A program made the translations under genes and the position numbers. The notes beneath the pieces are model-generated. The model was not told the DNA's origin and did not search any database. It worked only from the letters and a program-made list of their open reading frames with translations. A stretch of DNA of 64,000 bases from Ascaphus truei (lineage: Eukaryota; Chordata; Amphibia; Anura; Ascaphidae): contig CM071570.1 of the NCBI GenBank assembly GCA_036426205.1, forward strand, positions 3,425,997-3,489,996. The letters are read 5' to 3'. The number at the start of each line of letters is the position of its first letter. Positions within the stretch are counted from its first letter, which is position 1. Of this stretch, positions 40,634 to 52,460 are shown one piece after another.

Positions 40634-40690
40634 CTGACTTTCTGCAAGATACCCTGCGTCCTGCCCCTGCTCCACTCCCGTCTTTACCAC
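40634..40690 (-). CDS. HADHA: HADHA exon 10, residues 307-325
   Basis: 57 bases, 19 codons, between CTCTCAG and GTATGT, too short to appear as a long open frame. Encodes VVKTGVEQGQDAGYLAESQ, which fits the gap between exons 9 and 11 in length and sequence (family: VVKTGxEQGxDAGYLxESQ). Confidence 0.95.
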
Positions 40691-41112
40691 CTGAGAGAAA
40701 GGAACGTGGAAGGCGATTGGAAGGCTGGTGAACACACACACACACACACACACCACCACCCCCCCCCCCTCTTCCCGGAGCAGAGACGCTGTAACTGCTT
40801 TATCAACAGAGATCTGACAGTTTGCTAGTGAAGCAGGACTGCGCCCAGAAGGATAATGGAGGAGGCATCTGTATAATCACTATATCAGCAGGAAGCCCAC
40901 GAATGTATTTAGATGCTTAATCTTAAAGCACAAGCGAATACTGTAATCAATGTCGACATATGAACGGTACCTAAAATGACCACTTCAGTGTCAGGGAGGC
41001 CGCAGAGAAATACAGGTCTGATTCCTCTGGGACACAAGCCCTGTGATTTGTTTGCATGCACTTCCGCCCGCTCCGGCCATGCAAAACCCCACAGGTTTAG
41101 TGCACACAGTAC
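40691..41112 (-). other. HADHA: HADHA intron 9
   Basis: GTACTG...CTCTCAG. Contains a CA run (40731-40752) and a C run (40758-40771) close to the acceptor. Confidence 0.85.
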
Positions 41113-41231
41113 CTCGATAATGGTCAGGGGGGCCGGGTAAAGCCCCTTCGTCTGCTTCTGCACCTTCTTCTCCACAGTCTTGTATATTTGCTGCCTTACA
41201 AACGGCACGGACATGACATAGTCTGTGATCT
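41113..41231 (-). CDS. HADHA: HADHA exon 9, residues 267-306
   Basis: 119 bases between GTTCCAG and GTACTG. Encodes [20 protein letters not shown] and [14 protein letters not shown]. It belongs to the linker region after the crotonase fold. Confidence 0.96.
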
Positions 41232-41326
41232 CTGGAACACAGGGGGAAGCAGTCACTTCAAGGAGGAATATTTCTTATAGGAGCAATACTCCCAGCAACA
41301 AAGTGAACAATGGGGAAAAGGCTGGC

Positions 41327-41432
41327 CGAGGCGTGGGAAGGTCACGGCCGAGGCGTGGGAAGGTCACGGCGAGGCGTGGGAAGGTCACGGCCGAGGCGTG
41401 GGAAGGTCACGGCCGAGACGTGGGAAGGTCAC
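41327..41432. repeat. 22-bp minisatellite, five copies
   Basis: GAGGCGTGGGAAGGTCACGG is the core of the unit; one copy lacks a single C. Confidence 0.92.
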
Positions 41433-42035
41433 ACTTCCTCTAGCAGTGAATCTGTGACTCCTGCCCATGTCATCAACTTGCTTTCTGAATTACAAGCCAC
41501 CGGTGACCTGGAGATTTTTTATTAATGCAGTGTTTCTAGTTTCTAGAGTTTCTCTAGAATACTGTATCACGGCCAGTGCCGGCCCAATACCCGGATCCCC
41601 CGGTTGGAAAGCATCTGGTTAGTCTATATATCCCTGTGTGTTCCAATCGGGGCTAAAACCAGAAGTAGTCTTGTGGCCAACATTGGCACTTAAAGAAACA
41701 GCACTTTAATTAAATTAAATCTCTTTACAAATTTAAGTTTATCGGGAGCTAGAATCCTACATCTGTGCATATAATTAAAAATAATAATAAAAAGAGAAAG
41801 TGTAGCCGATTGCTTAATGAATGACACATGTAACGGACCTCCCTCTGAGAAGTCCCTGCCACGTGTCTGGACTGGAGAGAATGTTCCCTGCTACATGTTT
41901 CATCAGGCGAGTAATCCAGCTGTATTTTCTTTTTTTACATATTAAAAGCAACAGCTGTTCCCGTCTTCCTAATCGATCCTCCCCAAAACAAGTAATGCAG
42001 TAGGAAGGGACTGCACATAACACACATCCACTGTC

Positions 42036-42222
42036 AGAGAGGCCTGCAACGCAGAGCACTGCTCACCATACCGGCAGAGAAAGGGTCCCCCATCAACAGA
42101 GAGGCCTGCAACGCAGAGCACTGCTCACCATACCGGCAGAAAAAGGGTCCCCCATCAACAGAGGTGCCTGCAACGCAGAGCACTGCTCACCATACCGGCA
42201 GAAAAAGGGTCTCCCATCAACC
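42036..42222. repeat. 62-bp tandem repeat, three copies
   Basis: Units contain GCCTGCAACGCAGAGCACTG, CTCACCATACCGGCAG and GGGTC(C/T)CCCATCAAC. Confidence 0.92.
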
Positions 42223-42442
42223 TCACTGCAAACAAGTGGGAAGCAGAGATTCAGCCCCAGATACACAGCCCCACTAGCAGCCTTTACTCCCCTTCACATG
42301 AATGTATGTTCAGGCGGGCTGAGGATGTGGCTCTGGGCCTAAGTGAGGTGTCACGGAGACCAGTGACACAATGACAGCAGGTTACAGCCGCACTATGACA
42401 CAAAGCGGAGCCGCTCTCGGATGGTGACGAGTTCACACTTAC

Positions 42443-42565
42443 TCTTCACCAGCCCCCTCTCTCTCTTTAAGGAGATCTTCTTGTTGGCGATGGCTCTGGC
42501 GAAGTCAACAGCTACTTCTTCCAGGTACTCGATGGTTCTGTCCTCTGGACTTTTCAAGCCGGGAC
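42443..42565 (-). CDS. HADHA: HADHA exon 8, residues 226-267
   Basis: 123 bases between CTGACAG and GTAAGT. Encodes [36 protein letters not shown] and LVK. End of the hydratase domain and start of the linker. Confidence 0.96.
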
Positions 42566-42854
42566 CTGTCAGAATGTGAGAGCAGCGATGACAACGCTGT
42601 GCTGAAGCAGGGATATCCTGAACACCTGACCTGTTGGGGCTCGAGGAGTGGAGTGGAGAACCCCTGCATTAATGTGTCAGTGGTTGCAATCATATTTAGG
42701 GTTGCTTTATAGTGCAGCGTGCCAACTTGTACGGGGGGAGGGGGGGAGCTCTGCACACAACCCTTTTCATGCTAGAAGGGCTGCCAAACCCTCGCCTTGT
42801 AATGCTCTCTGGGAACAAAGAGGCCAAGATAAAACATTGTGATATGTAACTCAC
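42566..42854 (-). other. HADHA: HADHA intron 7
   Basis: GTGAGT...CTGACAG, 289 bases. It contains half of a family A foldback MITE (42597-42667). Confidence 0.85.
42597..42667. mobile_element. Half copy of foldback MITE (family A)
   Basis: Only the right arm is present: TGTGCTGAAGCAGGG, ATCCTGAACACCTGACC and GAGTGGAGTGGAGAACCCC. Confidence 0.75.
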
Positions 42855-42957
42855 CTAAAGGGGACACCAGCTGGTCCACCAAACCCATCTTCTTGGCTTT
42901 GTCAGCTTGGATGTTTCTCCCGGTGAGCATCATGTCAAAAGCTGTGGGAAGACCCAC
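42855..42957 (-). CDS. HADHA: HADHA exon 7, residues 192-226
   Basis: 103 bases between GGCACAG and GTGAGT. Encodes [19 protein letters not shown] and [15 protein letters not shown]. The MMLTG(R/K) and MGLVD(Q/E)LV motifs are typical of the crotonase fold. Confidence 0.97.
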
Positions 42958-44499
42958 CTGTGCCAGGAAAAACGGAGGAGATCTCTATAACAAACTGCGG
43001 GAGGCACATCAGTGGATAGGAGATCCCAGCGTCTGAAGGTCTTCTGATCAGTAACATGTGTATGGGGCTCGTGGGATAATTATTCAGTGCATCCCAAGGT
43101 TGCCACATCTGTTGGTCTAGCCTCTCAAGGTTACACGGGCAGAGATGTATTACAGAAATCATGCTGGACCTGGAGAATGCAGGATTATTGTTGCAGCCTT
43201 GACACCTCCGAGATAAGCACTTATAGCATTTGGAGATGTCGTACGGGAAGACTTGCAATGATAACACGCGTTACAAGTATAAGGAAGTCCCTTATATAGA
43301 TCTGCTCACCAAATCAGTCAAACTACAAGCAACATAAATCTGGCAATAAGGCAGCATGCCATCCTGTGAGGATTGCCAATGTAACATATATATATTAATA
43401 CTAGCTGAGAGACCCGGCGTTGCCCGTAATGTTAATAGGTAAATGTTTGGAATAAAAAGTATATGAATCAAAAGTAATGAAAGGTGTAAGATAGTAGCCA
43501 CATTATTGAAAGAAAAAGTTAGAGTCATAGATAAGAATTTTTTGAAAAATTTATTGAAGTATTGTTGATATTGTACATCAATAAAATATATTGTTATATA
43601 AAATATGTTTTGAAGTGATAAAATGCAAGTGTACAACATGAATGTGTTGTATGTGTGAACATACGTATTGATCACAGAGGAAGGCAACAAAAAAACCCAA
43701 CAAAGGGTAAAAATATTCCTTCCTGACTCCAAAATTGGCAATCGGAATAATCCCTGGATCAACATCCTTCATAATGTTGTAATTGTAAAGTATTGTGTTG
43801 GTAATGGAAGTGGATGTGGTAATAATGATAATATAGAATTTATTGTAATGCTTGTTTATAACCACCATTTTAGTACATCCATTTGGAGCTAAGATATATA
43901 AGTGATTTGATGAAATACTCTAGAACATGCCACATATAAGTGTCCATGGAGAGAAACATGTTGATTCTAATTTATCCAGTGCACTTAATTGACGTCCTTG
44001 TGATTGTTATGGTTATAGCAAAGAAAGTCTGGACTGGGAATTGTAGGCGTTTTTGAATGAAGGGATGTCGTAGGAATGAGTGGAATGCGGGGATGAAGAC
44101 ATCTTCTCTCCTGTGGCCTTCCTGTTAATATAGTAGCTTCAATGAGGTTGGGACATAATGATTTAATGCAAGCTCGTGTTCCATACAAAGTTAGGTGTGT
44201 TGAGATTGCGAAAGTGGAGATGATTGGGGATCCAAGTTAAGTCTAAGGATGATTGGTGGCATTCCACGGTGGCTCAAGTGAGTAAGAAATTCAGTTGGGA
44301 TAGTTAACCGCTTCATCCGTATCTACGACCGATCTATGGACTTGTATCTCAGTATTTCTGGAAGCTATTATCTGTATTTGATTATTAATGTCATAACGCA
44401 ATTATTTTTTGGTGCAAGGATGCTCGTTGCACATAGCCAGGGTTGATTATTGTAATTGTGAAGAATGTTTGGATATACGTGATTATGAGTTCTGTAAGT

Positions 44500-45700
44500 G
44501 TGTCATGATGTGTGCAAAATGGTTTGGAAGTTATTTCTCTCTGATAAGTTAGTTGGTAAAGTACCTTCCCCGATTTTAAGAGCCATGTTAGCAAAATCTG
44601 AGTATTTGATTCTCCTAAAAGTTGTACTCGAGATTAGATAGTTAAAGGTAATGTATAACATTGTGCCATAGATGAGAAGATTTAAGGCATGCATGAAGTT
44701 CGTCTGCTGGGTGATCTTGTATAAACAGGAAGCGTTGTCTAAAATCACAGCTAAAAGTATGACAGCTCCTCCCATGATGTCTTGACAGTTACGTAGTCCT
44801 TTAAGTTCTATCAAGGGCTTCAAGGGGATTTTTTGTGGGCCATTGTACATTCATCCCATACAATGAGTGTGAGTTATAGTACACGTGCCTGTCCAGAAGT
44901 TTTAGTATATTACATGTTGGGTTTTCTTCATTGGCAATGTTTTAGAGGTAATTTAAGAGAGAGTGCACTGTTCTCTCCATCCATCGAAGTGGCTGCAATC
45001 CGAGGATGCAATAGCAAGTTGCTGTTTTTTTTCCATAAATTTTGCAAGGAGTAAGTTGATGAGAAAAGTTTTTCCAGTTCCCTGGAGCATCAGGAAAAGA
45101 ATGGCACCCTTGTCCGTTTGTTTTTGGATGTGAGACATAATGTATTGTATGTTTCTAATTTGTTGTGCAATTAACATGGTTTTTGGAGGACAACATATGT
45201 TGTAGAGTTGAATATTGTAGTTTTTCTCACGCATAATGTACAATTAGTATATCGCGGTGATGACGTTAGGGAGAATGTGAACTACCTAATTAATGAGGTT
45301 TGTATTAATAGTAGGCATTTATTTCTAACAACAATTAGTACTTCGTTTGGTAAATTTCATGAGAAAAATGTAAGTGTAGGGTTGGGTTGTCTGTTTGTGC
45401 TTTGCCAGATACTCTTCAATCATGTAATCTCTATATGTCTCCCATAGAGTGTAGGGTTGGATGTGGTGGCAGGTGTGATGATTTTATAGCAAAAAGGTTT
45501 CTTATTTGATTAGGTAAGAATGTAAAAACAGCTTCAGAAAGTAGGTATTCCAGTGTTGACATCTTCTAGAAAGCCAAGTTTTTGGCAAGCTTCTCGATAA
45601 GTTTCACAAAGGTGTCCATTCACATGTTTTAATAAATTAAAGAAGATAGAAGTAGGCGGAACGTTATGAAGTAGCAGTCTTAGAAAAAAAAAAATTCAGC
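44500..45700 (-). pseudogene. Helitron helicase, decayed
   Basis: Three fragments in separate frames follow the family order. First, 45689-45537 encodes LRLLLHNVPPTSIFF, HVNGHLCETYREACQ and KLGFLEDV, the region between Rep and helicase. Next, about 45100-45010 has the Walker A loop (LQGTGKTFLINLLLAK; GTGKT at 45067-45081) and LAIASS. Last, 44850-44503 has MGGAVILLA and ALKIGEG(T)LP motifs of Pif1-type Helitron helicases. Stops and frameshifts separate them. The HUH-type Rep endonuclease was not found. Confidence 0.82.
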
Positions 45701-45842
45701 GGATTTGGATGAACTGTATAACCGACCTAAGCTTCACTTTGAATGGCGTCTTGTCCGGGAATACGTACTCCATTTTTCCTTTTTGAATGGTTTGTAGATG
45801 AATTCCAAGTGTAATATTTAAATGTCAGGATATATGGTAATA

Positions 45843-48076
45843 GTAAGGTGGTGGGTGGGTGGGGGTGGTAAGAGTAAGGGTGGATGTGTGTGTTAAGAGT
45901 AAGGGTGGGTGTGGTTGGTGTGGGTGGTAAGAGTAAGGGTGGGTGGGTGGGGGTGGTAAGAAGTAAGGGTGGGCGGGGGGGGTAAGAGAAGGGTGGGGCG
46001 TGGTGGGTTGTGGTAAGAGACGGGTGGGTGGTGGGGGTGGTAAGAGTACAGGTGGGTGGGTGTGTGGTTGTGAGTAGGGTGGGGCTGGGGGTGGTAAGAG
46101 TAAGGGTGGTTGGTAGAGTGGGTGGTGGTTGGGTGTGGTAAGGGTGGGTGTGTGTGGTAGAGTAAGGGTGGGTGGGGGGGGGGTGGTGGAAAGTAAGGGT
46201 GGGTGGGTGGGGGTGGTAAGGTTAAGAGTAAGGGGTGGGTAGGGTGGGGGTGGTAAGATTAAGCTGGGGGGTGGGGGTGTTAAGAGTAAGGGGTGGGTGG
46301 GTGTGGGGGGGGTGGCTGGTAAGAGTAAGGGGGGGGGTGGGGTTTATGGTTGGTGGGTAAAGGGTTCGGTGGTGTGGGCTTGGTGGAGGGGTGGTAAGAG
46401 TAAGGGTGGTGGGTGGTGGTGGGTTGGTGTAGAGTAAGGGTTGGGTGGGTGGGGGTGGGGGTGGTAAGAGTAAGGGTGGGTGGGGGTGGTAGAGTAGGGT
46501 GGTGGGTGGGGTGTGGGGGGTGTGTGTGGTAAGAGTAATGGTGGGGGTGGTAGGTGGTAAGCAAGTAAGGGTGGGTGTGCGTAAGGGTGGGGTGGTGGGT
46601 AAAGGTAAGAAGTGGGTGGTGGTGGGGGTGGTAAGAGTAAGGGTGGTGTGGGGGTGGTAAGAGTAAGGGTGGGTGGGGGTGGTGGTAAGCGGTGGGTGTG
46701 GGGGACCCAGTAAGCTGGGGGTGGTAAGATTAAGGTGGGGGTGGGGGTGGGTACGAGGGTGAAGGGTGGGTGGTGTTGGTGGTATGAAGGTGGGTGGGTG
46801 GTGTGGGGTGGTGGTTAGAGTAAGGGTGGGTGGGTTGGGGGTGGTTAGAGTAAGGGTGGGTGGTGGGGTTGGTAGTTAGAGTAAGGGTGTGGGGTGGGGG
46901 GTGGTAAAGGTATAGGGGGAAGGTGGGGTGGGGGGTGGTAAGAGTAAGGGTGGGTGGGTGGGGTGGGTAGAGTAATTGGGCTCTGGGGGTGTGGTGAAGT
47001 AAGGTGGTGGGAGGGTGGTTGTGAAGAAGGGTGGGGGGGTATGGTTAATTAGGAAGGGTGGGTGTGGTGGGGTCTGTGGTAATGACGGGTAGGGTGGGTG
47101 GGGGTGTTAAGTACCGTGCAAGGGTGGGTGGGGTGGTAGAGATTAAGGTGGGGTTTGGGTGGTGGTATAAGGGTGGGTAGGGTGGGGGTAACCGGTAGGC
47201 GTCGGTAGAAGAGTAGGTGTGGGGGTGGGGTGGTAAGAGTAAGGGTGGGTGGGTGGGGGTGGTAAGAGAAGGGTGGGTGGGTGGGGGGTGGTAAGAGTAA
47301 GGGTGGGTGGGGGTGGTAAGAGGTAAGGGTGGGTGGGGGTGGTAAGAGTAAGGGTGGGGGGGTGGGGGTGTGGTAAGAGTAAGGGTGGGTGGGTGGGGGT
47401 GGTTAAGCGTTAAGGGTGGGGGGGATGGGGGGAGTAAGGTGGGTAGACTAGTAGGGTGGGTGGGTGGGGGTGGTAATAGTAAGGGTGGGTGGGGGGGGGT
47501 GGTAATAAGTAAGGGAGGGTGGGTGGGGTGTAATGTAAGGTGGGATGGTGGGGGGGTTGGTAATAGGAAGGGTGGGTGGGGGTGGTAAGAGTAAGGGTGG
47601 TTGGGGTGGTAAGAGTAAGGTGTGGTGGGTGGGGGTGGTAGAGTAAGGGGGTGAGTGGGGGGGTGGTGGTAAGAGTAAGGGTGGTGTGGGTGTGGGGGTG
47701 GTAAGCAATAAGGGGGGGGGAGGCGGGGGGTAGTGGGGGTGGGTGGTGGAGTAAGAGTAGGGGGGGTGGGCCGGTGGGTAAGAGTATGGGTGGGTTGGGG
47801 GGGGTGGTAAGAGTAAGGTGGGTGGGTGGGGTGGTAGGTGTAAGAGTAAGGGTGGGTGGGTGGGGGTGTAAAGAGTTAAGGGGGGGGTAGGTGTGGTACG
47901 AGGGTGGGTGGGGGCTTGTGGTAAGAGTAAGGGTGGGTGGGTGGGGGTGGTAAGAGTAAGGGTGGGTAAGTGGGGGTTGTAAGAGTAAGGGTGGGTGTGT
48001 GGGGGTGGTAAGAGTAAGGGTGTTTGGGGGGGTGGGTGAAGATTAAGGGTGGGTGGTGTGGTGTTTGAAGAGTAAG
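45843..48076. repeat. G/T-rich minisatellite in the Helitron, 2.2 kb
   Basis: Irregular copies of a unit of about 25-30 bp: TAAGAGTAAGGG, then GTGGGTGGGTGGGGG, then TGG. Edges are more regular than the middle. The + strand has many GGG runs and could form G-quadruplexes. Open frames here are artefacts. Confidence 0.9.
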
Positions 48077-48259
48077 GATATGTGACTTGTTGTTGCGGGC
48101 ACTGTAGTGAAATAAAGGTGCGTCCATTACAGTTTCTTTTTTTTTTGCCTCTTCGGGTGCATGTAACAGTTGGCGAGAGGGACAGAAGTGAGAATGTGTG
48201 TTAAGAAAGTTTTCAATGAGCGACACGAGTGTTCTTGTGCGAGCTATAGACAAAGGTTA

Positions 48260-49510
48260 TCGTGTTAAGCGGGAGGCAATAGCGGAATGGTGGTGCGGGA
48301 ACGGAAGATGTCAGTTGTTGTTTATTACTTGCGGGGGAGACACTGTGAGTTGCGGCAGCGCGGCATTTGAGCGGAGCAAGTAGCGAATGTGCGGAAGCAA
48401 ATTGAGTAGGGTGTTGAGGGCATTGTAGGTAAAGGTGATTATTTTATGCGGCAAGTAGTGAAATATTTGTTGTTGACCAGTAGCACATGTGAGTTGTGGT
48501 GGTGCGGGTGTAATGTGGTGATGATATTATAGTGATGCGGAAAGCACAGCACATGTGAGTTGGGTGTTGTAGGTAATTGAGGGAATATTGTAATTAGTTG
48601 AGCGGCAGCACAATGTGAGTTGGTGTTGCGGGCATGAATAAGGTACAGTGTTTCCAGTGTGGAGTAGGGGTTGAGGGCAATTGTATGGTAAAGTTAGCGG
48701 TGAGGTGATTATTGAATGCGGGCTAACACGGACTTATTGTATGAGTTGAGCGGAAGCAAATGTGATTTTGTGTTGCGGCACGGCCATTTTACTGTTTAAG
48801 GGAGTTAAGGTGATCCGTTATACCCGGGTTACCTTTAATAGTTTTGTTCACCCCCGTCTATTGTGATAGGGCCATATCAGGTCACACGTGCTTTAGGACA
48901 CTGGGGAGAGCGCACATGTCACTTGCTGCTTGCGGCCATTTTATATAAAACAATATAAGAATTAAGTGGTAGGTAAAGCGTTGGGGTTCTGATTACAAAG
49001 TGGAAGTGGTAGATGTGTTCCAGTGTTGGATGTGCGGCATTGAAGCATTGAGAAGGTAGCGGGGAATGTAGCGAGCTGGAAGGGTGATAAGGGGGAAGTA
49101 CAGAATAGTGTAGAGTGAGCCTGAGACCAATAGACAAGAATCGGGTGAAGCGAGCGCATAGCGGACATCGGTGGTGCGGGATAAGGAGATGTACAGTTGT
49201 GTTTATCTAGTTGCAGGAGCAGAGTGGTTGGTGTTTGCGGGCAGCGGCCATTTGACGGAGCAACATGTGATTTAATGTGCGGAGCGCAACAGTGAGTAGG
49301 GTGTTGCGGGCAGTGTAGGTAAAGGTTGATTATAAGCGGGCAAGAGTGGAATATGTTGTTAGTTACGGAGGAGCCACATGTGAGGGTTGCTGTTGCGCAT
49401 GTAGGTAATTAGTGAATATTTTAAATTAGTGACCGGAGCACATGTGAGTTGGTGTTGCGGCATGAAGTGGTACAGTGTTCCAGTGTGAGTAGGGTGTTTA
49501 AGCTGGCGGT
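48260..49510. repeat. Noisy internal duplication within the Helitron
   Basis: The order of words AGCGGA..TGGTGCGGGA, GTACAGTTGT/GTCAGTTGTTG, GAGTAGGGTGTTG, CACATGTGAGTTG and GGTACAGTGTTTCCAGTG at 48270-48670 recurs at 49160-49500. It is about 0.4-0.45 kb repeated at about 0.85-kb distance, with many one-base differences. Confidence 0.6.
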
Positions 49511-49761
49511 GATGATTTAAAGTGTTTACACATGAGGGAGAAAGTGATAAAGTGATGGATAAAGTGGAGAAGAAAGTGTGCAGATTAATATGTTGAAAGT
49601 CTGTGCTGTGCGGTTATGATTTGAATGTTACACAGGATGGAGAAAGTGAGAGAGTGTGTGTGGTGTGCAGGGGAATGTGAAAGTGGGTAATATATAAAGT
49701 GTTCAATATACAAAAAGGGGAATGTTAAAGTGGGTATGTGGGCATATATAATGATGGGATG

Positions 49762-49764
<3 letters not shown>

Positions 49765-49800
<36 letters not shown>

Positions 49801-49811
49801 TGTGGTGTTGT

Positions 49812-49851
<40 letters not shown>

Positions 49852-49880
49852 GTGTGGTGTGTGTGTGTGTGTGTGTGTGT
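49765..49880. repeat. (GT)n microsatellite
   Basis: About 110 bases of GT units with a few GTGGTG interruptions, near the 5' end of the Helitron. Confidence 0.95.
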
Positions 49881-50872
49881 TTTCATACACACAGGGGTGA
49901 GAGTGTGAGATTGAACTACCAATGACTCTGCAGGGCTTCTTTGGGGGTCTGTAAGTGTGGAAAGTGTGGACAGTGAAGTAGGTGTGTGTCAGTGATGTCA
50001 GTTGTAAGTTTTGGCCAATGACAGTCGTTGTGGGCCGGTTGTGTGTGTCACAGTGGGGCCGTACCTATGGGCATGATGGCGCCACGGACCAAATACATTC
50101 ACCGCAGCTAGTACCAACCTTTGATTTTATATATTAAGATACACTAAAGAGAAAATTAATGTTACTGCAAACCCTCATCAGAAATGTGATAAAGGACAAG
50201 ATACAAATTAATTCAAGCAGTATGTTATCAGGTTAAAAAATATGGAGCTTACAACATGGAAACAAAGAGAAAGACTCCAATGTATATGCACAGATTAATG
50301 TGCCCATGTGTAAAGATGTAAAAGGACAGACACAGACACTATATTTTTGCCAAACTGAGTGCTATTGAGCGTGGCACTCGTGGCTTGGTTAAACCCTAAA
50401 TAACCAAGTAATTACTATTATTATTGAAGTATTTAAACTTTATACTTATTACCATATATGTTTTGTCAATTTGATGTAGCATTGGGCACCCCTGTCTTTT
50501 GCTAAAGGTAAGATTTGTTTGATTGTAAGATCTCCAAAAATAAAAAAATAAAATAAAAAAATAAAATAAAAAAAAGGATTACACATAAAAGAAATATGAA
50601 AATGGCTCCGCCCGCCGAGAAGAGGTGAAGTTACGCCAATTATTGGAGATCGTCCCAATCTGAAAATATGCTCCCGCCTGGTGGTGGATGCTGAGCAGGG
50701 CGTGTGGAAAACACAACCAAAAGGGATTACTTGTTTGTGGAAACCCTATAGCTATCAGAGACCCAGGTAAGTGGAACGCGTGGGTTCTGGCCAGAAGGGA
50801 GCGATTTTCCCAAGACAAAATGGGCGAGTACCCATCACTGAACCTCACCAGCAACCCAAGGTCATTACTCAC

Positions 50873-50992
50873 CATCTTTGGGAGCCTCTGAGTACCTCCT
50901 GCACCTGGCAGCAGCCCAAGCAGAACCTCTGGGGTCCCCAACACCGTCTTCTTGTCTTTTGTAGCCACTCTGTACTGGCAGGCGATGGCCAC
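50873..50992 (-). CDS. HADHA: HADHA exon 6, residues 152-191, hydratase active site
   Basis: 120 bases, 40 codons, between CCTGCAG and GTGAGT. Encodes [19 protein letters not shown] and [20 protein letters not shown]. Glu173 (TPEV) is the second catalytic glutamate of the long-chain enoyl-CoA hydratase; LPGAGGTQ is the crotonase signature loop. Confidence 0.97.
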
Positions 50993-51662
50993 CTGCAGGC
51001 AAGCGGCAATGGCGTCAGCTCTACGGGTAATAACGGCTCTGCCTACATGTAACCTGGTTAGCACCATATCCACAGCCAGTGGGACGGGAGAACACTTGTA
51101 TGTTAACCCCAACCTTCAATACTGCACATGTGTCAGCGTAGAGCAATAGAGAGTATAACTCTGCCTCTATCGCACTAAAATCTTCTCAGAAAATCCAACA
51201 TCTAGATTTGCTATGTCCCCTTATCTGCCCATAACGCAGTCTGACGCCATCTTAAACAGCTGCTAGAATGGCCCACGTAAGGCAGATGGCAGCAGGGACA
51301 CGTGCTATACAATATCAACACTGCTGTCCTGGCACAATTTGCTGTAGCCAATTTAAAATAAATGTTTCAAATTGGGGGAAGCGGTGAAATTTATTTAGAG
51401 AAATCCATTCTCAGTACACATTGCAGGATGCAGGATATCAGGTACAATGCTGGATACATTATATTTACATTATTGAATAGCCATGAGGGTGTTGATATAG
51501 CAAACATGGGCCGTTTGCTCTTCTCTGAACACAGTATTACCCCTCAGCATATGCACATCTTCCCAGCAGACAGCTACAACACTAAGCATGCAGAAAAAGA
51601 TCACTGGGTCAGAACGAGAGGCAGAGCCCAGACCCCGGGCTTATATTTAACACGTGCGGTAC
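50993..51662 (-). other. HADHA: HADHA intron 5
   Basis: GTACCG...CTGCAG, 670 bases. Nothing recognised. Confidence 0.85.
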
Positions 51663-51801
51663 CTCCAGCCCCCCTCCCAGGCAGGATCCGTTGATGGCGG
51701 CCACAATAGGTTTCGTGGACTTTTCAAGCTTGGCAAACATTTTCTGCCCTTCTTGAGACAACTGTGTGACCTCCTGGTGAGTTTTACAGGCCTCGATCAT
51801 G
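51663..51801 (-). CDS. HADHA: HADHA exon 5, residues 105-151, oxyanion hole
   Basis: 139 bases between TCTTACAG and GTACCG. Encodes [19 protein letters not shown], then [17 protein letters not shown]. The GGG run shapes the oxyanion hole; Glu151, the last residue, is the first catalytic glutamate. Confidence 0.97.
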
Positions 51802-52326
51802 CTGTAAGAGAAGCAGATTGTTACGAGCACAGAGAAACTTCTCAGCCCACTTCTGCCAATGGAACATAATGTATATTTATACAGCTCCAAAATGACTAAA
51901 AGCAGCACACAAAAAATTGTCAATCTCCAGGGCCATTCCTGCAGGATTTTTTCTTAATTTACGATCCCATTGGTGTTGCTGCTTTACTTATCTAGAGTCC
52001 TTGTTGGGACTCGGGTCACAGCCGGGGGAACACCCACTTCCTATTTTACAGCTACTTTTCCTTGTAACCCATCCTATCGCGTCAACCAAGCACAGAGCCA
52101 GTCACAGTATAGACAAGAGATTATAAACAAAATACCTCGAGGGAAGATTTATTTTACATTACAACCTGTTGTCTATGTAAGCAGCAAGACACCAAAGGTG
52201 CCCTATTATTGGAGAATAACCATCTACAGTAAGAACCAGTGAATGGCGACCGGAGATGAACACAACAGGAAACCCTTGGTTAGTGTAGTTACAAGAAATA
52301 GTACGAGATATTAGTGTCGGACGTAC
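51802..52326 (-). other. HADHA: HADHA intron 4
   Basis: GTACGT...TTACAG, 525 bases. Nothing recognised. Confidence 0.85.
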
Positions 52327-52460
52327 TTGATGTCGGCCCCAGCGATGAAGCAGCCTGGTTTGGAAGAGATGAGGACGGCACTTTTGACGGCATCGTTGGC
52401 CCAGATTTCATGCATAACGTCATGAAACTCTGCCTGAAGTTGCTTGGACAGCGTGTTCAC
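52327..52460 (-). CDS. HADHA: HADHA exon 4, residues 61-105
   Basis: 134 bases between ATCTGTAG and GTACGT. Encodes [20 protein letters not shown] and [18 protein letters not shown]. The [13 protein letters not shown] motif binds the acyl-CoA in the hydratase domain. The split AA|C codon gives Asn105. Confidence 0.97.

Larger units (their letters stand above)
41232..42442 (-). other. HADHA: HADHA intron 8
   Basis: GTAAGT...TTCCAG. Two minisatellites: a 22-bp one (41327-41432) and a 62-bp one (42036-42222). No gene. Confidence 0.85.
43401..50139 (-). mobile_element. Helitron, 6.7 kb, with both ends
   Basis: On the - strand the element begins TCTTAATATATAAAATC at 50139, preceded by host A, and ends ...CAGCTAG at 43401, followed by host T. 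This fits Helitron insertion between A and T. Just inside the 3' end, CGGGCAACGCCGGGT can form the short hairpin expected before CTAG. No terminal inverted repeats or target duplication are present, as usual for rolling-circle elements. A broken helicase lies in the 3' third; the middle is occupied by arrays and noisy sequence. Confidence 0.82.
42958..50872 (-). other. HADHA: HADHA intron 6, 7.9 kb
   Basis: GTGAGT...GGCACAG. Most of it is a Helitron (43401-50139). The remaining ends (42958-43400 and 50140-50872) hold no gene. Confidence 0.85.

Noticed and set aside
46280..48253. Proline/threonine/histidine-rich open frames on the - strand
   Set aside because: They come from the G/T minisatellite inside the Helitron and change frame with every one-base gap.
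49585..49922. Histidine/threonine-rich open frames
   Set aside because: Translations of (GT)n/(CA)n microsatellites, as is also the case at 29029-29247.
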